This document shows positions 54,229-55,819 of a stretch of DNA of 55,819 nucleotides, one piece after another. The translations under genes were made by a program, and so were the position numbers. The first letter of the stretch is position 1. Each line of letters starts with the position of its first letter. Source of the stretch: Desulfohalobiaceae bacterium (GTDB taxonomy: Bacteria; Desulfobacterota; Desulfovibrionia; Desulfovibrionales; Desulfothermaceae); assembly GCA_021737085.1 (NCBI GenBank), contig JAIPEP010000001.1:1-55819 (forward strand), given 5' to 3'. The notes beneath the pieces are model-generated. The model did not search any database. It was not told the DNA's origin and saw only the letters and a list, made by a program, of their open reading frames with translations.

Positions 54229-54585
54229 GAACTCTGTCTCCTGAGAAAGATTTTGCCTGGACAACGGATCAACTTTCTTGATGCGAACCTATGTGTGTGG
54301 GACAACCCACAAGAACGCGCAGACTCAAGCCGCCGGGGCAGATATGAGGCCGTTTTCCATTAGCAATGGCAAATTCTCGGACAAGACGCAAGCTCGATAA
54401 TATCGCGCGCACCCCGGTAAAAGGCCCCACGGAGAGCGGAGTCTTCTGCGCCCGGGAGGGAACAGTTTCTGCGAGGCAAGTTTTTGTTCCGCCTGCGAAG
54501 GAGCGCCACATACCGGATTGTCCGACCCTCAAAAAAGTCCCGGGCTAAAGGAACCTGAACCCCGTCAACACAGGGGGCGTAACCT
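54229..54585. other. 357-bp divergent intergenic region between glnS and the histidine kinase
   Basis: No gene found. It contains TGTGGG/CCCACA around ACAA (54296-54311) just upstream of glnS, which could be an operator or a small hairpin in its leader. I could not identify secure promoter boxes or a tRNA or antitermination leader. Confidence 0.4.
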
Positions 54586-55819
54586 ATGCGGCCTTTTCTG
54601 GACCAAGGGCAGATCATTTACCGGCTCGCGACTGCACTGGCAGATTCCGGATCCTCCTTCTCCGCCAAGCTCCGGCAAAGTCTGGGCATTATCCGGGAAG
54701 AGCTCCAAGCGGAGGATAGCCTTCTCCAATTGTACTCCGGCAGTCAGGAGGCTTTTTCCCTTGGGGAAAATGGCGGACTCCTCAGCCGCGAAACAAGGGA
54801 AAATCCCCCTTGGAAGGAGATCACCCGTTACGTGAATTCCAACAGGGAACCAGTGCAGATTAACGACATCCGTAACGATCCCAGATTTGGGGATGCGAGT
54901 TCCGAAGAAGAAAACCGCAATTACGCCCTCCTCGCCTCCCCCCTTTTTTTGGGGGACAGTAGCGGGACCACCGGCGTGATTCTTCTGGCCAACTCCACAG
55001 GGTTCACTGATGAGGACCTGGACAACCTCACCCTTCTGGGCCAATGGCTTTCCCCGTTTATTGCCGATCGTCTCCAAACAGGGGACTATCCCCTGCAGGA
55101 GCCGGAGGAGGGGAATAACCCCTTCGCAGGAGAAAAAGCAGCTCCTTCCCCTCCCCATGCGGACGAAATCGAGGAACTCGAGTTCATAATCCACGATCTG
55201 AAAAGCCCGCTGGCCGCGCTTATGACCAACCTTGACCTTTTGCAGAGCATAAGCCAATCCGAAAAACAAGCCTCTCTAGCCCATACCGCTCTAAAGAGCG
55301 CCAACAAGCTCTATCAACGCATCACTCAGTTTCTGGATTACTCCAGATTTGAAAGCTTAAGCCCTCGGGATGCTGACCCCTATCCAGTGGATCTGGAACA
55401 GGCCGTTTCCAAACAGATCCAGGAACACCAGTCCCTTCTGGACAAAAAAGAGATCGAGATAAACACTGACGGGGCTACAGGAATAGAAGTTTTTGCGGAG
55501 GAATCCCTTCTGCATCACCTTCTGCAGAATCTCCTCTCCAACGCGATCCACCACACCCCGTATCGGGGGCACATAGCCCTCTCCTGGATCACCAGGAAGG
55601 CCATGCGCAAGGAGGACATCTCCTCCTCCATCACCACAGTCTCAGTCGAGGATTCAGGCGAGGGTATCCCGGACCGCAAAAAGCAGAAGGTCCTCCGCTC
55701 CATGGAGCAGGGGCGCAGGTCTCTTGCCAAAAGCGGGGAGTTAGGGTTAGGGCTTCTTATCTGCTCTCGTATTATCCATATCCTGCAGGGAACCCTCTGG
55801 ATTGAGGACGCCTTGCCCC
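54586..55819 (+). CDS. GAF-domain histidine kinase, 3' end cut by window
   Basis: 411 residues are visible on the plus strand and continue past the edge. An N-terminal GAF-like domain (about 80-165: VQINDIRNDPRFG through VILLANSTGFTDEDL) is followed by a HisKA helix with the phospho-accepting His203 (FIIHDLKSPLAALMTN), then N box (LLQNLLSNAIHHTP, about 312-325), G1 (VEDSGEGIPD) and G2 (GELGLGLLICSRI). There is no N-terminal membrane segment, so it is a cytoplasmic sensor. A GGGGG SD is nine bases before the ATG. It diverges from glnS; its response regulator should lie beyond the edge. Confidence 0.85.
   Translation, partial: MRPFLDQGQIIYRLATALADSGSSFSAKLRQSLGIIREELQAEDSLLQLYSGSQEAFSLGENGGLLSRETRENPPWKEITRYVNSNREPVQINDIRNDPRFGDASSEEENRNYALLASPLFLGDSSGTTGVILLANSTGFTDEDLDNLTLLGQWLSPFIADRLQTGDYPLQEPEEGNNPFAGEKAAPSPPHADEIEELEFIIHDLKSPLAALMTNLDLLQSISQSEKQASLAHTALKSANKLYQRITQFLDYSRFESLSPRDADPYPVDLEQAVSKQIQEHQSLLDKKEIEINTDGATGIEVFAEESLLHHLLQNLLSNAIHHTPYRGHIALSWITRKAMRKEDISSSITTVSVEDSGEGIPDRKKQKVLRSMEQGRRSLAKSGELGLGLLICSRIIHILQGTLWIEDALP

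Overview
This window most likely comes from a Gram-negative sulfate-reducing bacterium of the Desulfovibrionales/Desulfohalobiaceae type; that placement is inferred. Direct signs are a dissimilatory-type ATP sulfurylase (sat) at the left edge, outer-membrane assembly (BamD), type IV pilus retraction ATPases, a [NiFe]-hydrogenase maturation protease, and trehalose-6-phosphate synthase, which fits a salt-exposed lifestyle. The DNA is moderately GC-rich, densely coded, and almost entirely on the minus strand. I saw no rRNA, tRNA, CRISPR array, prophage or intact insertion sequence.

Layout. 1-7.4 kb (minus): sat (3' end cut off) with a redox-type promoter and a duplicated start region that makes a 14-codon leader ORF; a PurD-like ATP-grasp protein; a DUF2156 protein; a MATE exporter; aroC; a TrmH-type RNA methyltransferase. 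7.6-10.8 kb (plus): a four-gene salvage-like set of phosphoribosyltransferase, unusual metallophosphoesterase, hotdog thioesterase and MTA/SAH deaminase. 10.9-20 kb (minus): a B12-binding radical SAM protein, then the macromolecular-synthesis group (rpoD, dnaG, mutS2, rpsU), a small membrane protein and HU. 20.4-26 kb: rsmA, otsA, a second-type EF-G and an unknown gene. 26-30.4 kb: fbp-tsaD-trxA-trxB-bamD. 30.6-32.3 kb: a lipoprotein and a TPR protein. 32.8-38.7 kb: nine tightly packed genes (ftsB, an unknown, a zinc-ribbon protein, two pilT paralogues, pgsA, a lytic transglycosylase, pcm, a hydrogenase protease). 38.8-42.4 kb: a very long PEP synthase. 42.6-48.6 kb: leucine biosynthesis (leuA-leuC-leuD-leuB) behind the phosphatidylethanolamine genes psd-pssA. 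49-52.3 kb: a polar amino-acid ABC transporter. 52.5-54.2 kb: glnS. From 54.6 kb (plus): a GAF-histidine kinase cut by the right edge.

The genes are mostly housekeeping: sulfate activation, translation and RNA modification, DNA replication and repair, redox balance, envelope phospholipids and cell division, gluconeogenesis (fbp, ppsA) and branched-chain amino-acid synthesis.

The most interesting material is non-coding. (1) The sat leader carries a duplicated ribosome-binding site and start, plus a Rex-like operator. (2) A family of 28-47 bp palindromes (TATCTAG...TCCGGAAA) occurs four times, each just upstream of a start codon. (3) A 311-bp element with long inverted arms is flanked by an 8-bp target duplication (IS66-like MITE), and a decayed relative lies between leuC and leuD.
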